From contig OY755047.1 of assembly GCA_963576565.1 (NCBI GenBank), forward strand, positions 30,169,351 through 30,233,350: a stretch of 64,000 bases of DNA. Direction: 5' to 3'. The number at the start of each line of letters is the position of its first letter. Position 1 is the stretch's first letter. Below the pieces are notes generated by a model. That model did not search any database. It had not been told where the DNA came from and saw only the letters and a list, made by a program, of their open reading frames with translations. The translations under genes were made by a program, and so were the position numbers. Shown in pieces: positions 35,405 to 46,980 of the stretch. This stretch comes from Aspidapion aeneum (taxonomy: Eukaryota > Arthropoda > Insecta > Coleoptera > Brentidae).

Positions 35405-36720
35405 ATGGATGAGTTAAAAGGTTTTCCTATTAGAAAAGATGATGCTTCGAAGTCAGGTACCAAAAGCCAAACTAGTAAACAAACATATTTATCACCAAGT
35501 AAAAAATTACGCAAACAGTTGGAAACTAAAAAAAAGTTAGCAACTTTAGAAGAAGAAATGTATAATGGACAACAAGAAATGGAAAGAGCTAAGTATAATA
35601 GACAAAAAGAAATTTTAGAAATGGAATTACAATTGGAATTAATCAGTGAACGTGGGTCTACACGATCAGAATTTGAGAAAAATCTAAAAGAAAACAAAGA
35701 AACAGACAAAAATAATGAAATAGATGAACACAGATACTTCGATAAGGTAAATAATTGGTTAGAATTAAATAAAGATGAACTAAACGAACCATCATGCAGT
35801 AAATATTGTTTTGACAATAAAACTGACAATCGTCAACCCAATGAAACCCTTGAAAAATGTTTACTAAGGCAAACTATAGATAAAGATTTACCCTTTTTCA
35901 CTGGCAATGTTAAAGAATTGCCTAATTTTTATCATCAGTATAATTACACAACAAAAACGCTTTGCTTATCTGATGAAGAAAATTTATGTAGAATAAGAAA
36001 ATGTTTAAAGGGAGATGCTCGAAGATCAGTAGATGGTTTACTTATTTCACTGTCTGTTACTGCCACAGAAATATTGGAAGTACTTAAAAATAAATATGGA
36101 CGACTTGATGTCATAGTTAGAACTTTAGTAAATGAAGCAAAAAATATGTCCATAGTAAGAAACAATGATTTTACTGCTCTTACCAAATATGCTGAAACTG
36201 TTTCAAATTTAGTGCTAACTTTGCAGTCTTTAAGCATGCAAAATTATTTGTCTTTTCCTCAACTAATGGATGATTTATTACAAAAACTTCCGTACAGCAT
36301 GCAGATATCTTGGGGTGAAAAAATGGCGAAAAACAATGGTATTTATTCACTTCCAGAATTTAAAACAGGCAGTAAGCTATGTTCAAACAATGAACATACA
36401 AAGAACCTCAAATAATAATTTTAAAAGAACAATGGTCATGGCAGATAATAAAGAAAAATACAAAAATTCCTTTAAATCTTGTAAAGTATGTAATGAATCA
36501 CATAATCTGAAAAATTGCAAAAAATTTGCAGAGAAAAGTTTTGAAGAAAGATGGAGAATAGTGAAAGAGAATAGAATATGCTTTTGCTGCATGAAATCAT
36601 TTCACCGAATTTTAGATTGCCGTACAAAACAAAAATGTGGTGTTGGAGCATGTCAAAAAATGCATCACAAATTACTGCATTTTGAAAAACAGTTGGAAAA
36701 TGTCAACTCATTTCCGCAAA
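35405..36720 (+). pseudogene. outer BEL/Pao gag, frameshifted
   Basis: The likely start is the Met at 35405 (MDELKGFPIRKDD), since the open frame upstream belongs to the LINE. An N-terminal Lys/Glu coiled coil (about residues 40-110) is followed by the DUF1759-type Gag core (LPFFTGNVKELPNFYHQY, then CLKGDARRSV). A frame change around 36370-36400 leads into 36270-37034, which holds the Cys clusters (CKVCNESHNLKNC, then CFCCMKSFHRILDC and CGVGACQKMHH). Compared with the inner element this gag is only distantly similar, so the two BEL/Pao elements belong to different families. Confidence 0.83.
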
Positions 36721-36779
36721 ATAAAGAAAATTTAGATCAGCCCTCAACATCTAACACCTCAAAATTACCAAGCCATCTT

Positions 36780-38381
36780 ATAGCTCATACAGTAAAAAAT
36801 TATCAAAATGAAGTACTTTTAAAGGTTACATCTGTTATTTTAAGAACTGAAAAAGCAAAAATTAAAATTTATGCACTTTTTGACGAGGGGTCCACCATAA
36901 GTATTTTAGACGAAACATTAGCAAATGAACTGGAGTTAAGCGGAAAAGAAACGACATTAAATTTGAGATGGCAGATAATAGAGTTACTAAGCAGTCAAGA
37001 GGAAGAAAAGTATCCTTTGAAATTGCAGGCATAGATGAAAAAGAATTTTATAGAATGGAAAATGTTTACACAATGAAAGATTTAGACCTTCCAGTACAAA
37101 ACGAGAATGCAGCCAAGTTTAAAAACAAGTGGAAACATTTAGAAGATATTAGTTTTCAAGATATTGAAAGTAAACAGCCTAAATTATTAATAGGACAGGA
37201 CTATTGGGACTTATTGCTACAATACAACTGATTGAAGGCCCAAAAACTCCCCAGCTCTATCCTATACAAAATTAGGTTGGGTTGTACATGGCAGCATTGC
37301 GCAATTCAAAGGAAGGGTGGATCATACTAACCTACTCATACGACATGAAAATATTTGGTAAAAGAATTTTTTACAATAGAATCATTGGGAGTGAAATATC
37401 ATGATAAAAAGATACAAACAAATGAAGCCACTCAAGCAGAAAATTTAATAAAAAAGATAACCAAACGAAAGAATGACCGATGGGAGACAGGGTTACTTTG
37501 GAAAAAAGAAGATGAGGTACTTCCGGAAAGTAAAAACATAGCTATTCAAAGATGTAAATATATTGAAAAGAAAATGGATAGAGATAACGACTTTAAGCCA
37601 GGCGTATTTGGAAAAAATTGATGAATATGTTCAAAAGGGATACGTAAGACAATTATCACCGAAAGAATTACAGGAAGAACACAAAAAAACATGGCATCTA
37701 CCTCATTTTGGTGTAATTAATCAAAACAAACCTGGGAAAATAAGATTTATAATGGATGCAGCGTCAAAATCAAATGGAAAATGTTTAAATGATTTTTTAC
37801 TGAAAGGACCCGATTTATACAACTCTTTAATTGATATACTATGGAATTTTCGAGAAAAACTAATTGCAGTTTCATCAGATATTAGAGAAATGTTTCATAT
37901 GGTATTAATTAATAAAGAAGATCAAAACGCACAAAGAATTTTATGGAGAAAATCGATAGATGATTTTGAAATCTATGTTATGCAGGTTATGATATTTGGA
38001 TCAGTGTCATCACCTTTTACTGCCCAATACGTAAAAAATTTAAATGCTTTAGAGTTTGAACATTTATATCCTGATGCAGTAAAGGCAATTACACAAAGAC
38101 ACTATATGGACGATTACCTCGACAGCGCAGAAACACCCGAAGAAGCCAGTCAACTTATAAATGATGTTATATCAATTCACAAAAAAGGATGTTTTGATTT
38201 AAGAAGTTGGGCATGCAATTCACAAGAAGTTTTTGAGAGTATTCCTAAAGAACTACGGTTGACAGAAGCATTTTTTGAACCTGATAGTACTACCATAAGA
38301 ATACTTGGTTTACAATGGCATCATGTAAAAGATATTGTAAATTTTCCCTTATTATGTCACAAAATTGAACGAACATTTTAA
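36780..38381 (+). pseudogene. outer BEL/Pao protease and reverse transcriptase, multiply broken
   Basis: The protease active site reads ALFDEGSTISIL (near 36870-36910), with DEG in place of the usual DTG/DSG. Disrupted linker frames follow (36968-37231, 37355-37621). The RT is best seen in 37563-38381: RFIMDAASKS, VSSDIREMFHMV (motif A) and HYMDDYLDSAE (catalytic DD, about 38101-38130), then RSWACNS. The frame changes at least three times. The copy could not yield a polyprotein. Confidence 0.83.
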
Positions 38382-38410
38382 ATGCTCACGAAAAACCTGC
38401 CAAAAGAAAA

Positions 38411-40640
38411 ATGTTAAAAGTGATTATGTCTATCTTTGATCCATTTGTTTTTTTAGGACATTTTATAGTTAAGGCAAAAATACTTATGCAGAACGTCTGG
38501 AAAAGCAATTTAAATTGGGATGAAATTATTTCGGATGAACAGAATAAAAAGTGGAAATTATGGATCAGTAATTTGGAAAAAATTGAGTCAATAGAAATAC
38601 CAAGATGCTACAACTTAGATTATTTCAGTCTTCAAAGCATACAACTACATTTGTTTTGCGATGCAATAAACAAGCATTTGCAACTGTTGCTTATTTTCGT
38701 TTTGAGGTGGGAGAAACGATAAAAGTTTCCATTATTATGTCACGAAATCAAGTAAGTCCACTCAAATCTTTGACCATACCTAGACTTGAACTTCAAGCAG
38801 CGGTTATGGGTAGCCGTTTGGCCAAAAACATTAAAGAAAAACATTCTTTTAAAATAAACAGAACTGTATTATGGTCTGATTCAAGTACAGTACTCTCTTG
38901 GATTCGTTCAGATACAAAAAAGTTACCAATATTTGTCAGCAATAGAGTTAATGAGATTCTAGAAAATACAAACATTTTAGACTGGAAATGGGTTCCTTCA
39001 AATTTAAATATCGCAGATGAAGCTACAAGAGATACCGATCACATAGATTTAAATTCCAAAAGTAAATGGTTTAGCAGAAACGAAAAGCTATAAAGATACC
39101 AATAAAGAAAAATTTGATACAATAAATTTAACTTCGTAAATTTCGTACAATTACTGTTTACCAGATATTTCAAGATTTTCAAAACTAAGTAAACTACTAA
39201 AAAGTACCGCTATTGTTATTAGATTTATTAGAATAATACAGAAAAAAGAAACATTTTCAGATGGTCTATGTATAACGGTAAGTGAAATTCAAACAGCAAC
39301 AAAATTGTGGTGTTTACAAGTGCAAAAAGAATGCTTTTCATTGAAATATAGAGAATTAATGAAAGAAAAACAAGTTAACACGAGCAGTAGACTTCTTAAA
39401 TTATCTCCGTGTATGGTGATAATGGTTTAATGTGTATAAAAAGTAGATTAGAAAATTGTTCTGAAAATGAAATACCCAAAAGACCCATAATTTTAAGTAA
39501 TGATCATAAATTCACAAAATTAATAATTGAAGATGTACATATTAGAAATAGTCACGCAGGAGTACAATTGGTATTAAATGAGATTAGACAGAAATATTGA
39601 ATTTTACATGCTAGAAGCGCTATAATTTCAGTATTGTCAAAATGCTTAGTATGTAGAATTAACAAAGCAAAACACATTATGAATGAATTGGGACAACTGC
39701 CTAAAGAAAGAATAGAGAGACCACCACGAGCTTTTTCTTTGTTGGGATGGACTACTTCGGACCTTTTGAAGTATCGATTGGTCGAAGACATGAAAAGAAA
39801 TATGGTGTACTCTTCACATGTCTATCTATAAGAGCAGTACATCTAAAAATTGCTGATAAATTAAATACTGATTCAGCTATTATGGCTATAAGAAGATTTA
39901 TATCGAGAAGAGGACAGGCACATTGTATTTGGAGTGACAATGGTACTAATTTGACTTCAGCTGATAAAGAGCTAAAAAAGGAACTGAACGAAATAGATAA
40001 TGAAGAACTTAAAAGAAATTGTTTACGTCAAAATATTGAATAGAAATTTATAGCACCAGCGAGTCCTCACATGGGAGGAAGTTGGGAAAGAATGGTACGA
40101 ACAGTGAAGCAAAGTTTAAAAATAATCTTGAAAGAAAGAACTCCAAAATTTGAAGTATTACAAACCGTTATGGCAGAAGCTGAACATATAGTCAATAGTC
40201 GGCCTCTTACATATGTTTCTTCAGATGAAAATGACCTAGAGAGCCTGACGCCTAATCATTTTTTAATCGGAACTTCAAGTATAGTTAAACCACCTAGACT
40301 TTTTCAAGAAAAATTTGATCTGAGACGACAATGGAGATTTGCCCAACAACTAGCAGATAGATTTTGAAAACGTTGGATCCAAGAATATATACCGACTTTG
40401 TCCACGAGATCTAAATGGATTCAGCAGGGTAGAAATCTTCAAGTAGGAGACATAGAAATATTAATGGACAACCAGTTGCCGAGAAATAATTGGCCTCTTG
40501 GAAGAGTTGCAGAAATACATCCAGGAAAAGATAACTTGGTGCGAGTGGTTGATGTTAAAACAAAATCTAGAACATACAGAAGAGCGATTTCCAAAATCTG
40601 CCCAATAATATATACAGAGGGAAATGACTTTCAGGGGGGA
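38411..40640 (+). pseudogene. outer BEL/Pao RNase H and integrase, multiply broken
   Basis: RNase H pieces lie in 38605-39093: PRLELQAAVMG, LWSDSSTVLSW and NIADEATR. The integrase zinc region is split between 39409-39600 (HIRNSHAGVQL) and 39634 (CLVCRINKAK). The catalytic core is in 39747-40043 (DYFGPFEV and WSDNGTN) and 40071-40367 (MGGSWERMVR). The C-terminal domain is in 40398-40640 (DNQLPRNNWPLGRV and HPGKDNLVRVVD). The D, D and E residues are all readable but in three frames. A G-rich polypurine stretch (TCAGGGGGGAGAA) precedes the 3' LTR at 40645. Confidence 0.83.
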
Positions 40641-40644
40641 GAAA

Positions 40645-40826
40645 TGTTAGATCACTTTGTAGTTTGATATTTGATTAATCACTTTGTAATTTGTTGTTAT
40701 TTTTTGATAGTTAATTTTTGATTGATAGATTGGAATAGTCAAAAAAATATAGAATTTGAATTTATATAAAAATAGTTTTGATTGCAAAATAGTTAAGATA
40801 TAGTCATACATATAGAAAAACCAACA
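40645..40826 (+). repeat. 3' LTR of outer BEL/Pao element
   Basis: 182 bp, TGTTAGAT...CCAACA, followed by the GCGTC target duplication. It keeps the uninterrupted site (ATAGTCATACATATAG) where the inner element entered the other LTR. Confidence 0.93.
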
Positions 40827-40831
40827 GCGTC

Positions 40832-42245
40832 ATAAAATGGAACAATTGTCAAAATATTTAATAAAATTTTAAATAATTTTTCCCGAACTTAAGTTATGTT
40901 TTACAATAAAAATATCAAATCTTTGCTTGGACAGAGCATTGCTGCCGCATAAAAGAGCAGATGCAATCGATTGGTTTAAATGTAACCAGTGTGATTACAA
41001 AGCAATACAGATGATTCAGTTAAAAAGATTTGCTTTAGCACCTATAATAGCATATTAAAATGGATTGGTTTAACTTGTAACCAGTGTAATTACAATACCA
41101 AACAAAAGTTTCATTTTAAAGCACTTTCGTTAAACCATCCATCGCTATAAAGGAGGAGACAATTGGTTTAAATAAGGCTGAAATGCGACAAGTGTGATTA
41201 CAAAACAATACGAAAGGCTCACATTAGGGATCTTTTGCAAGTCTCATTTTTCACTTATCCTTTATTTGAGGCATGCGCAGTTACTTGGTTTGAACTTTAT
41301 CCCTTACTAAATGATAATGTTTGACCTTACTTATGTTTGAATAATGCAGGCTAGTTCTTTTATTTAGAGATAGTGTTGCTGCCCATATAACGTTATGACA
41401 AATGTAATGTAGACTTAAAATATTTTTGATAACAGACAATTATTTCAAGAGCTATCAACACGTGGTAATCCGAAGATTTAATTTTATGCCAATTATTTAA
41501 AATTATTTTTTATAGAAACTGCTAGATATGTGCTGTTTGGCAACAGTGTTCACCAACTAATTAATCAAAAGTCATCAATATTCTGTAAAGTGTGTAAAAA
41601 AAAAGAAGAAGAAGTACACAGACAATCATATTTTCCTGGCAGTTTTTCACTGGCATAGGTTTCTCAGTTTTTCCCTAGTTGTTTTCGGAAATTTTTTATT
41701 AATTTTGTCTACAGGACATAAAACAGGCTTTTGACAGATGAATAAAGGTTAACAAAAATAACCCAAATAGAAATTGTGGCTGCAAATGCTACTTCTAAAT
41801 GTCACGTGACGTCTGGCGTTTAACATTAATAAAGGTCCCTATTTAAAACACATTTGCTGCGGCACTTAAGTTATTTTAATAACAAAAGTCCTGTATAAAA
41901 ATGCATTTGCTGTGCCATATAGGAGCAGATGCAATCAATTGGTTTGAATGCAACCACTATGTTACAAAGCAATATCACAAAAAGCGTCATAAAATTAACC
42001 ATTTGTCAAAACATTTCATTAAATTTTAAATCATTTTTCCCGAACTTAAGTACATAATGCTTTACAATAAAAATAACAACTGTTTGCTTGAAAAGGACAT
42101 TGCAAATGTAACCAGTGTGATTACAAAGCAATACAGGAAGGACTTAAAAAGGCTTTTACTGCAGCACCAAAGTAGATTATATGTAACCATTGTGATTACA
42201 AGATCAAACGCACCCCCCATTTAGATACAACCAGTACGGATTTAA
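40832..42245. repeat. tandem array of the ~1.1-kb unit, right part
   Basis: The unit resumes directly after the BEL/Pao target duplication (ATAAAATGG). Anchors recur at 40881 and 42039 (TTCCCGAACTTAAG), 40920 and 42082 (TTTGCTTG), and 41345 (AATGCAGGCTAG). The last copy decays near 42240. Confidence 0.8.
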
Positions 42246-42524
42246 AGACTAAACAAAATTCTAATTTTTTGCGGCATGTAAGCGTAGACAATTTAAATGC
42301 ATCAATCTCTTTTTTCTCTGATTTTTTGTTTTTCTTCTACAGAGAGTGGATTTTTGCTAGATTTTTGAAGCAGAACCATTGAAAAAATAATTTTGATTAT
42401 TGATTGATATTGATTAAGAGGGAAAGGTATGTAGTTTCTTATTTTTGCCTAACACATTTTTTCGGCTTTGTGTATTGGAAAACCCTTAAATGAAAGAATA
42501 AAAGAAGTCTTTAAACTTAAAGAG
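42246..42524. other. unassigned sequence between array and LTR element
   Basis: AT-rich with no gene seen. Confidence 0.4.
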
Positions 42525-42690
42525 TGTTTAATTTTTCATAAATCTTAATTTTTAGTTAAATTTATTATTTAAACACAGGTGATCTTGAGAAATTAGGTTT
42601 TAATAACATAAACTTACCTTCTCAAGTTTACCTATTTAAATTACATAAATTATTTAGTTTATAAAACAACACATTATATGGAATTTTATA
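42525..42690 (+). repeat. left LTR of the non-autonomous element
   Basis: It shares AAATTTATTATTTAAACACA to TATATGGAAT with the right copy and lacks the ~33 bp after TGTTTAAT. Confidence 0.72.
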
Positions 42691-42742
42691 CAACACAGAA
42701 ACCGCCGCCGACGCCCATAAGAAGAACACCACTACAGCCCAA

Positions 42743-43633
42743 CCGTCCACCTGCCTGTACGACTGTCCGTACACTTGTCCTGTCCGAAGCTACTACTCAA
42801 GAGAGCTTCAACCAGAGCGACCTTCTACGAGAAAGTCCATCCATTCTACAAGCGTCGAAAAACCGTCCACCTGCCCGTACGACTATCCGTACACTTGTCC
42901 TGTCCGAAGCCACTACACAAGACAGCTTCAACTGTCCACTAGAGCGACCGTCCACTAGAGCGACCTTCCACGAGAAAGTCCATCCATTCTACAAGCGTCG
43001 AAAAACCGTCCACCTGCCCGTACGACTATCCGTACACTTGTCCTGTCCGAAGCCACTACACAAGACAGCTTCAACCGTCGACCAGAGCGACCTTCTATGA
43101 AAAAGTCCGTCCACCTGCCCGTACGACTGGCCGTACACTTGTCCTGTCCGAAGCTACTACTCAAGAGAGCTTCAACCAGAGCGACCTTCCAAGAGAAAGT
43201 CCATCCATTCTACAAGCGTCGAAAAACCGTCCACCTGCCCGTACGACTGTCCGTACACATGTCCTGTCCGAAGCTACTACTCAAGAGAGCTTCAACCAGA
43301 GCGACCTTCCACGAGAAAGTCCGTCCATTCTGCAAGCTTCAAAAAGCCGTCCACCTGACAGTACGACTATCCGTACACTTGTCCGAAGCCACTATTCAAG
43401 AGAGCTTCAACCAAAGCGACCTTCCACGAGGAAGTCCGTTCATTCTACAAGCATCAAAAAGCCGTCCACCTGCCAGTACGAGTATCCGTACACTTTTCCT
43501 GTCCGAAGCCACTACGCAAGAGAGCTTCAACCAAAGCGACCTTCCACGAGAAAGTCCGTCCATTCTACAAGCGTTAAAAAGCCGTCCACCTGCCAGTACG
43601 ACTATCCGTACACTTGTCCTGTCCGAAGCCACT
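42743..43633 (+). repeat. eight tandem copies of a ~120-bp unit
   Basis: Copies start with CCGTCCACCTG at 42743, 42863, 43006, 43107, 43227, 43347, 43462 and 43582. Spacings are 120, 143, 101, 120, 120, 115 and 120. Most are multiples of three, so a ~40-residue repeat peptide (for example RTLVLSEATTQESFNQSDL in one frame) is encoded across stretches. All three frames are largely open over parts of it, so the coding frame is not certain. The sequence is GC-richer than its surroundings. Confidence 0.85.
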
Positions 43634-43714
43634 GAGTATCTGCCATGTCTACAGAAGCCTAAATATCCAGATAAGTAAAGTCATACAAAAAAATACAAGA
43701 GCCAACCAACCACA

Positions 43715-44339
43715 ATGATAGGAAAAAATCTAGAAAGAATATTGCTAGAAAGACAGCTAAGAAGATACAAAATGGGCTCACACCTTCTAGATTGCCTTCT
43801 AGACATACATATAATGGAGTATGCGTCAGCACAAGAACTAAAAAAGCTTCTACTGCATGCCGAAGATGTACTTAAATTTTCACAAGCGATTAATCATAAA
43901 CATAATTTACCAGAAATGGGATGTCGAGACGCACATTTTACACCATGAATGGGTAAACTACGAACTAGGCAGATTGCCCACGTTGAACGAAGTCCTTCAG
44001 TACTTAATTAAAAGAATTGAAGAGTTGAGCAAGAGCCCATCAGCTGATTTTAAGTACAATGAAATGTTTCAGATTCCAAACGTCATTATGGATCATTTAG
44101 ATGATATCCGAGACATGCCAAGTATGGATGAAGAAACAGTTAAAGAATTACAACAGCTTTATGAGATGAGCTGTCAGTGCCTTAGAGACATTCAAACCTC
44201 TGGGCAAAATACAGAAACTTGGGACCTACCATTGATGAAATTATTGTCAAAGAAACTGACGTTTAAACTAGACAAATCGTACTATAGTTGGTTCCAAGGG
44301 ATTCAAAATAAAATTCCCCCAATCGAAGACTTTTTTTAG
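43715..44339 (+). pseudogene. BEL/Pao-like gag fragment, one frameshift
   Basis: The frame 43715-43948 starts MIGKNLERILLER and runs through SAQELKKLLLHAEDVLKFSQ. A shift near 43915 moves to 43857-44339, which contains WDVETHILHHEWVNYELG and LPTLNEVLQYLIKR. This pattern (helical linker, W-rich stretch, then LPT..E...FL..R) is typical of the C-terminal half of the BEL/Pao DUF1759-type gag core. The zinc clusters expected next are not seen. The frame shift makes the copy non-functional as read. It is the only clue to the element's superfamily. Confidence 0.6.
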
Positions 44340-44353
44340 TTTTTAAGAAAGAA

Positions 44354-45013
44354 ATGTATACACTCAAAGAGAAAGAAGTCAGCAAAGAAACAAAGACAAA
44401 CCATAAAATAAGCAACTTTATTCAAACTGAACAAACTCAAAAAGAAGAGAATTTAAAATATTACCCAGATGATATATATCAGATCAAAAAATATGCTCAG
44501 ATAACTCCAGTCATCTTGGTTATACAAGACCAAACCTTAGTAAGAGACACCAAAATCCAGCATATCAAATTAAATAGCAAAGTAAAAAAACCAAACATAC
44601 AGTCAGCAGAAGTCCTCAATTTAAAGCCAAAAAGAAAATTGGTGCCTATCCTGTGCTTAACCAGAAATACCTTCACAATAAAAAGCAAGTCCAAGAATAA
44701 CCAAAAGTCAAGAAGACATACTAAAAAGAAGAAAAGTTTAAATCAAGTAGCAGGAATAGTTATTAAAAAGACAACCCAAAAGAAAAAACATTCCAAATCA
44801 AAAGTTACTGAGAAGGCGGAAGGACAATGGCAAATAAGTAATAAACATTTTGCCATTGTAAATATGCAACAAAACATTTTTAAATTCTTGCCTCCCAATT
44901 TACAATTTCTGCATGGCACCTACAACAGTAAAGGGATAACAACAATAACAAAAATAGATCATAATATTTTTCAATTTTGTTACCACAGCGAAAAGTTCGA
45001 CGACGTACGATGA
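44354..45013 (+). CDS. Lys/Gln-rich ORF of the LTR element, unrecognised
   Basis: This is a 219-codon frame, highly basic (KKKKSLNQ, KKTTQKKKHSKSK), beginning 14 bp after the stop of the gag-like fragment. It lies upstream of the polypurine tract of the LTR element. I do not recognise it. The position after gag and the strong positive charge suggest a nucleic-acid-binding tail of the element's protein, which is inference. A further short frame with FTVSSFKKL to SPILERGD runs up to the polypurine stretch at about 45170. Confidence 0.4.
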   Translation: MYTLKEKEVSKETKTNHKISNFIQTEQTQKEENLKYYPDDIYQIKKYAQITPVILVIQDQTLVRDTKIQHIKLNSKVKKPNIQSAEVLNLKPKRKLVPILCLTRNTFTIKSKSKNNQKSRRHTKKKKSLNQVAGIVIKKTTQKKKHSKSKVTEKAEGQWQISNKHFAIVNMQQNIFKFLPPNLQFLHGTYNSKGITTITKIDHNIFQFCYHSEKFDDVR

Positions 45014-45172
45014 CCGCAAAAACCAAAACACAATCGATGCGATGCCTAGATTCACTGTCAGCAGTTTTAAGAAACTGACTCACGTTATAAATGAAGCAGA
45101 AGTATCTACCACATCAAGAGCATTATTCAACCTGAGGTCCATACAGTCACCCATTCTGGAGAGAGGGGACAA

Positions 45173-45371
45173 TGTTTAATTACAAAATTAAACAGATTTT
45201 CTTTTTTTACCATTTTTCATAAATCTTCATTTTTAGTTAAATTTATTATTTAAACACAAGTGATCTTAAGAAATTAGGTTCTAATAACATAAACTTACCT
45301 TCTCAAGTTTACCTATTTAAATTACATAAATTATTTAGTTTATAAAACAACACATTATATGGAATGTTATA
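45173..45371 (+). repeat. right LTR of the non-autonomous element
   Basis: It starts TGTTTAATTACAAAATTAAA right after a GAGAGGGGACAA polypurine stretch. The right limit is set where similarity to the left copy stops. Confidence 0.72.
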
Positions 45372-46980
45372 TTTTATAATTTATCACGAACCATAACAAT
45401 TTTTTAATATAAAAAGAGAGGATTTATTTCAATAAAGCAGATTCAACATTTGATAGTTGTTCTCACTATAACTACTTAAGTTTACTGTACCATAAGCCTT
45501 CTTGGTCATTGCAGGGAGTGAGGCTGCTCCCTGGCAGTAAACTTTTACTTTAATGCCGCTGCTTAACCAAGCCGAGTTAAGCAAGTGTAATTGTCAAGCA
45601 CAGCTTGCACAAAGAGGTTGCTTCAGAGGATAAAATATCTGAAATCTTGATGAACTTAGTGATGCATACATACGTAACAACGAAATTAATTTGGTGCGAT
45701 CCTCTCGCAGAACATATAATTAATTTTTGCAGAATAAGAAACAACAGAAAAATAGAGAGGCCAATGAAAGCAATGTCGAAAAGAGAAAAGGACTAAAGAA
45801 GGGCTAACTGTAAGAAAGGCATATTGTTCCTCACAGTAAACTAAGGATTCTTTGTTATCTATGTTGTTACCAAAGAGAGTTAATTAAATTTTGCACAATC
45901 GAAAAACATTAAAAACTAGCCGGTCGAGTTATTGAAAAATTTCTAGTGATAAAAAGTAAAATAAAATCGTGACTGCAACTATATTAGGGGCCGTGCATAA
46001 ATTACGTATGTAACATTGACTTCTATCGTTGTTTGATAAACAACGCTTCTATATAGGGCCTTATACAACTCAATGATATGTAACAATTTTTTGTGTGAAG
46101 ACAATATAGTTAGTTTTTGACTAGCTTACCTGTAATTTTTTTTGGTAGACGGATATTTGAAGTGGGTGGGGTCTTGAAAACGTTACGTAATTTTAAGGGG
46201 AGGGCACAGAACACCAAAGGGAGGCTCTTTTAGCGTAAATAATTACAAGCCGGCAGCGCCGCGCGAAGCATAGTTTCAATTTCACCCGTTTTTCAGCGGG
46301 CTATGGGTGGATGTCCTCGAGCGGGGGCGGGAGGAATGCGTGTTTTAGTTAAAGTCGGCCATCATCATCGTGCGGAAATTTCCGTTGCCCTTCTACACGA
46401 TGCCGGTTCTATCCTTAGTGAAGACGTATGAGTTTGTTTTGATTTGGGCTATGTCGGTAGTAAAAGTTTTTGATATCGTTTGTTTATAAAATGGAAATAA
46501 ATACCGTCGATTACATATTAACTGTGCAAATTTAAATACGTTGACATATGAACTTCGATTACAAATAAAATCTTTAGGGCCACATAGACCGGACCTAAAA
46601 ATCCTAAAAATTAACCAAAATTATGCTGCGATGCTGAAAAGTGGTTGTGCGGTTGTGAAAAACGAAATGCTTTTTTTTGCTTTATTTGTCTTATTATAAA
46701 CAATCCACGTAGTGATCCTACGTGGGTGGTAAAAGGAATGTGTGATCTCTAGCACTTTAGTGAAAAGTTAACGACACAAAGTAAGTGCTACTTATTAAAA
46801 TAACCACATAGAATTTTCTATGCTAGGCAAGACTGATATTAGGTGCCAATTGAATAGTGCCTATAGGCAAAACATTACCGAACATAATGAAAATGTGGCA
46901 AAAAGTAGACATATACTTAGTAAGTAAAATTTAAAAATAACATTGTTTAGGTAAGTTTTTTTTATCTTTTCCATGCAATA
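45372..46980. other. intergenic stretch; dispersed repeat and GC-rich patch, no gene
   Basis: A dispersed-repeat motif (GGGGCCGTGCATAAATTACG, near 45988) is present. A GC-rich patch lies at about 46245-46440 (GGCAGCGCCGCGCG, CGAGCGGGGGCGGGAGG). I find no recognisable ORF. The patch could be promoter-like, but nothing else supports that. Confidence 0.4.

Larger units (their letters stand above)
25938..40826 (+). mobile_element. degenerate BEL/Pao LTR retrotransposon (outer), with nested insertions
   Basis: The element is defined by the 5-bp target duplication GCGTC (25933-25937 and 40827-40831) and short LTRs of about 185 bp starting TGTTAGAT and ending CCAACA. The 5' LTR is split: 25938-26104 and 33542-33560, with another BEL/Pao element between. 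The internal region runs 33561-40644. A leader, in which a LINE has inserted, is followed by gag, protease, RT, RNase H and integrase, all in BEL/Pao order. The coding region is broken into about twelve frames, so the copy is dead. It landed in the ~1.1-kb tandem array. Confidence 0.88.
42525..45371 (+). mobile_element. small non-autonomous LTR element with 120-bp tandem repeats and gag-like remnant
   Basis: Direct repeats at 42525-42690 and 45173-45371 begin TGTTTAAT and are close to identical, except for a ~33-bp block missing from the left copy. A polypurine stretch (GAGAGGGGACAA) stands directly before the right copy, as expected of a 3' LTR. Between them are eight ~120-bp tandem repeats, a BEL/Pao-like gag fragment and a Lys/Gln-rich ORF. 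There is no RT or integrase. The exact LTR ends and the target duplication are not resolved. AAGAG before 42525 and AAGAG near 45412 are a possible pair if the right LTR is longer than I mark. Confidence 0.72.

Noticed and set aside
42955..43164. Minus-strand ORFs opposite the 120-bp repeats (also 43396-43632)
   Set aside because: They are open only because the repeat lacks stops on several frames, and there is no independent support.
42743..43633. Regular repeats resembling a CRISPR array
   Set aside because: The repeat is the whole 120-bp unit with no unique spacers, it is coding-like and lies inside an LTR element of a eukaryote.
46245..46440. GC-rich patch as a gene promoter or exon
   Set aside because: No ORF, donor or acceptor in context; only base composition supports it.
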